IMG/VR virus record: IMGVR_UViG_3300022751_000012
Coordinates: 1 to 38,595 of that record
Source of the DNA: a virus
Direction: 5' to 3' (one strand)
Length of the DNA stretch: 38,595 nucleotides
In this document: positions 36,629 through 38,595 of the stretch, piece after piece
How the letters are laid out: each line of letters begins with the position of its first letter
Numbering within the stretch: the stretch's first letter is position 1
The notes under the pieces: generated by a model
Databases searched by the model: none
The model's input: only the letters and a program-made list of their open reading frames with translations
Told to the model about the DNA's origin: nothing
Translations under genes and position numbers: made by a program

Positions 36629-37061
36629 CGGGGTTGGTGATGGCTGCGAGCGGCAGGCCCTTGGCAGCGCCCGATGCCAGCATTCCGCACATTGCGGCAC
36701 AAGTCTGAGCGCCGCGCTTGTGCCACTCGCGCTGATCCTCGGTCACATCGTCGGCGAAAGTGGTTTCCGCCCCAACGCGGCGGCATTCTTCCTGCGCCGC
36801 ATCGAAAGCCTTCACGCGTTCCCATCCCTCCCCCACTGGCTGACGGGATAGGTGTTGCTGGGCGAGGGCTGCTAGGATTGCTTTAATTCCAGCCGAGTGC
36901 GCTCCAGCCCGATAGCCTTGGCGGCACTCTGTCATACCCATCTCGGTATACCAATCATTGACGGCTTTCGCATACACTTGGTTCAGCCGCTCAACCTCCC
37001 CCGCTTCCACCCGCGCACGATCTTGTTCACTCTGCATGATTTCGACGCTGCGCTCGCTCAC
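36621..37061 (-). CDS. Hypothetical protein, 146 aa
   Basis: Last gene of the leftward unit on the circle. N-terminal helix (SEQDRARVEAGEVERLNQVY), middle CRQGYRAGAHSAGIKAILAA, and a cysteine-containing end (AQTCAAMCGMLASG). No family recognised. Overlaps the upstream gene by ATGA. Confidence 0.65.
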   Translation of the reverse strand: MSERSVEIMQSEQDRARVEAGEVERLNQVYAKAVNDWYTEMGMTECRQGYRAGAHSAGIKAILAALAQQHLSRQPVGEGWERVKAFDAAQEECRRVGAETTFADDVTEDQREWHKRGAQTCAAMCGMLASGAAKGLPLAAITNPEG

Positions 37062-37477
37062 TTGCTGGCCTCCGGGGTTGTTTGGGCGTCTGCCGTTGGC
37101 ACCGCGCTTTCGTGAACCGCGCCCAAGGTCGCGGCCCTACGGGCTTCAATCGCTGACGCGAGCATTTCCTCCAGCAAGTTGTACTCGCTTACGTGCTGCC
37201 TCTCCCAAGGAGAGAACTCGCAAGTGAAGCCATGATACATGTCGATGGCCCCGACAGCGACCGAGCGAATATCGCGATCATAGGCTATCGCTGCACGAAG
37301 ATGGTGGCCGCTGAATGCCTTATCGGTCAGCTTGCATATGTAAGGGTCCATCTCCGCAGCTATAACGTCCAGAGCCGCGCTAGGGATTGAAGCCGGGACG
37401 GGCGAGACGGGAACCGGCTCGACGGCGCTAGCCGCGAAAGCCCGGTCCGTAGGAAGCGCCATATCTTCGTTCTTCAC
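37058..37477 (-). CDS. Accessory protein with repeat-encoded N- and C-terminal tails, 139 aa
   Basis: GTG start overlapping the upstream stop. N-terminal 36 residues (with VEPVPVSPVPASIPS) and C-terminal 35 (ASAIEARRAATLG and HESAVPTADAQTTPE) are low-complexity tails encoded by copies C and F of the dispersed element, inverted relative to each other. The middle (LDVIAAEMDPYICKLTDKAF, AVGAIDMYHGFTCEFSPW) is unrelated to the middle of the 161-residue gene at 4061-4546 that has the same architecture. Function unknown. Confidence 0.72.
   Translation of the reverse strand: MKNEDMALPTDRAFAASAVEPVPVSPVPASIPSAALDVIAAEMDPYICKLTDKAFSGHHLRAAIAYDRDIRSVAVGAIDMYHGFTCEFSPWERQHVSEYNLLEEMLASAIEARRAATLGAVHESAVPTADAQTTPEASK
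37105..37160 (+). repeat. Dispersed element copy F
   Basis: Starts CGCTTTCG and ends with a CCTACGGGCTTCAATCGCTG ACGCG block that aligns with copy A (4475-4499, opposite strand) and the end of copy E. It encodes, antisense, the C-terminal tail of the 139-residue protein. Confidence 0.68.
37376..37425 (-). repeat. Dispersed element copy C
   Basis: On the minus strand it reads through a TCGAGCCGGTTCCCGTCTCG block, 22 bases identical to copy D (37401-37422 versus 37795-37816), and ends ATCCCTAGCGCG like copies A and B. It encodes the N-terminal tail of the 139-residue protein. Confidence 0.75.
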
Positions 37478-37734
37478 GACTTACTCTCCCCATCGGTGGC
37501 GGGGGTTAGGGCGCGGATTGTGGCTGCGATTTCGTCGCGGTTCTTGAGGAAGAACTCCGCAAGCTCGACACGCTCAAGGCGCATGTTCTCCACCCGCCTA
37601 CCGCTGGTGAAATCGCCCGCCGACTGTATCGCCGAGTTGTAGCCGTTAATGCGGCCCGTTAGCTGGTCGAGGATGTTCACCGCCGATCCTCCGAACAGGT
37701 TGTGCAGGTCCACTTCTTGCTGGTCAGGCTTCAT
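37474..37734 (-). CDS. Hypothetical protein, 86 aa
   Basis: ATG at 37734 with AAGGA upstream; the longer frame to 37902 is antisense to the element region and lacks support. Contains NLFGGSAVNILDQLTGRING and LAEFFLKNRDEIAATIRALT. Soluble, helical; family unknown. Confidence 0.62.
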   Translation of the reverse strand: MKPDQQEVDLHNLFGGSAVNILDQLTGRINGYNSAIQSAGDFTSGRRVENMRLERVELAEFFLKNRDEIAATIRALTPATDGESKS

Positions 37735-37987
37735 GGTTATGATCCTTAAAGGGGTTGGGCAAAGCCTTACGGCCCGCGCTTTCATCCTGACGGATCGAGC
37801 CGGTTCCCGTCTCGCCGCTTCGCGTGTCAATCGCTTTTGCGCGGCGTTGACGCAGGACGCAGCGGTTGCGGATTTTAGCGATAGCCAACGAGAATTGCTC
37901 AAGTTCGCTTTGCGCCCTAATCCTGTCGCAACAGAGGACGCGCAACTCTTCCTGCTCGTGCGGCTTGAGATGCTTTTGCCAGATCAT
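37724..37987 (-). CDS. Hypothetical protein with repeat-encoded C-terminus, 87 aa
   Basis: N-terminal half is a helical domain (EQEELRVLCCDRIRAQSELE). The C-terminal third (AIDTRSGETGTGSIRQDES) is encoded antisense by copy D of the dispersed element and resembles the tail of the 161-residue protein (AIEARSDETHGGSAVGES). It overlaps the next gene by 11 bases. Confidence 0.62.
   Translation of the reverse strand: MIWQKHLKPHEQEELRVLCCDRIRAQSELEQFSLAIAKIRNRCVLRQRRAKAIDTRSGETGTGSIRQDESAGRKALPNPFKDHNHEA
37777..37834 (+). repeat. Dispersed element copy D
   Basis: Plus strand: CGCTTTC start, CCTGACGG-TCGAGCC block shared with copy B, 22 bases identical to copy C, then CGCTTCGCG and TCAATCGC shared with copy E. 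It is the copy that links the others. Confidence 0.75.
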
Positions 37988-38412
37988 GACAGGTCACCCC
38001 ACGCCGCCGCGATGGCGGCCCGCGCGCGCTCGACGTTCGTATCGAAATCGACCATCGCGGTGTGCGTACTGTCGATATCGTTGATGAACCACGATAGCGC
38101 CCCCAGAAGCTCCGGAGCGGCGGCGAACAATAGACCGTTGGCACGCGTCTCCGCATCGCCATCCCCGCCACAAAACGCTTCCTCGCGGAAGGCGCTGGCG
38201 ACCCTGACCGGCCATGGGTCGGCCCAGCCTCTCGATGTTGGTGCGTGCATGACGACGCCATCATCTGCCATGCGCCAAGGGCCGGACGTATGCGAAAGGC
38301 TCCTCTCGATTGGCTGTTTCCTAATCTCAATCCCGCCCGTCAAATCAGCGGGCGGCTTAAGCCGGGAAACCAAAGCATCGATCAGGCGCTGCGTCTCTTT
38401 GTCTCCGGTCAT
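37984..38412 (-). CDS. HTPGPW-type family protein (variant), 142 aa
   Basis: ATG at 38412 overlaps the upstream stop; a GTG at 38421 is possible. An N-terminal extension (QRLIDALVSRLKPP) precedes LSHTSGPWRM, and the ending has TRANGLLFAAAPELLGAL. It is the most diverged of the three family members in this genome. Function unknown. Confidence 0.68.
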   Translation of the reverse strand: MTGDKETQRLIDALVSRLKPPADLTGGIEIRKQPIERSLSHTSGPWRMADDGVVMHAPTSRGWADPWPVRVASAFREEAFCGGDGDAETRANGLLFAAAPELLGALSWFINDIDSTHTAMVDFDTNVERARAAIAAAWGDLS

Positions 38413-38591
38413 TTCGACCACTCCGTATCTAGAATTGGCAAAGCATCCTCAATCGCGCTGATGCTATCGAATGCTGCGATGATCTGGAGGCCCCCGTAGC
38501 CGGTGTTGGCTAGTGCGGTGCGCTCGTTATCAAGCATGAACTCCAGATAGCGTATAGCATGTTCGGGTAATTCGATTTGATAGTATACCAT
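38409..38591 (-). CDS. Hypothetical protein, 60 aa (complete copy)
   Basis: Complete version of the gene cut at the left edge. YYQIELPEHAIRYLEFMLDN, then YGGLQIIAAFDSISAIEDAL. On the circle it lies directly after the 62-residue gene at 130-318, showing that the leftward unit continues across the joint. Function unknown. Confidence 0.65.
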   Translation of the reverse strand: MVYYQIELPEHAIRYLEFMLDNERTALANTGYGGLQIIAAFDSISAIEDALPILDTEWSK

Positions 38592-38595
38592 GTCG
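38469..38595. repeat. Terminal direct repeat, right copy
   Basis: Identical to 1-127. See the left copy. Confidence 0.95.

Overview
The window is a complete tailed-phage genome of about 38.5 kb. Its first 127 bases are repeated exactly as its last 127 bases, inside one gene. This is the signature of a circular assembly graph with k=127, so the unique sequence is about 38,468 bp. GC is fairly high (estimated by eye at high-50s percent). Promoters are TTGAC-like, and many small proteins resemble families I associate with phages of Alphaproteobacteria, perhaps Sphingomonadales. That host is an inference; nothing in the sequence names it. I found no integrase, excisionase, CI-like repressor, tRNA gene or CRISPR array, so a lytic or unusual lifestyle is more likely than a classical temperate one.

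Two transcription units diverge from a short control region at about 4770-4860. The leftward unit runs from 4766 down to base 1 and, on the circle, continues through 38591 down to 36621. It holds a recombination/ssDNA module (ERF annealing protein, SSB, HNH-type protein, NinB) among many small accessory genes. The rightward unit covers almost everything from 4861 to 36624. It begins with a Cro-like HTH protein and small genes, then a RusA resolvase, a DNA adenine methylase and a two-TM protein. These are followed by an orphan DnaA domain IV protein with a zinc ribbon, a cupin-like protein, a replication-initiator-like protein and a putative helper. Next come a minimal GGQ release-factor-domain protein and an RMF/CrpP-like protein, followed by about ten small unknown genes.

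The late part is P22-like in order: terS (13987), eight small genes, terL (16280), a structured noncoding region (17855-18058), portal, scaffold, a coat protein of the N4-gp56 type, then gp4-, gp10-, needle- (gp26), gp14-, gp7-, gp20- and gp16-like genes, an M15 peptidase domain, and a beta-helix tailspike. A lysis cassette follows, with several membrane proteins, a GH19 endolysin and a lipoprotein. The virion is therefore predicted to be a podovirus with a short P22-like tail. The two units converge at 36621-36624, where their stop codons share the palindrome CTAG.

Most genes overlap by ATGA, GTGA, TGATG or TAATG, so translational coupling is pervasive and real gaps are rare and informative. 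The most interesting features are: a dispersed element in six copies that flanks two accessory genes as inverted repeats; the tandem GGQ and RMF-like genes; a three-way-junction RNA-like structure ending in ACCA after terL; and a CCC-TGA site where a +1 shift would fuse an ejection-like protein to an M15 peptidase domain.
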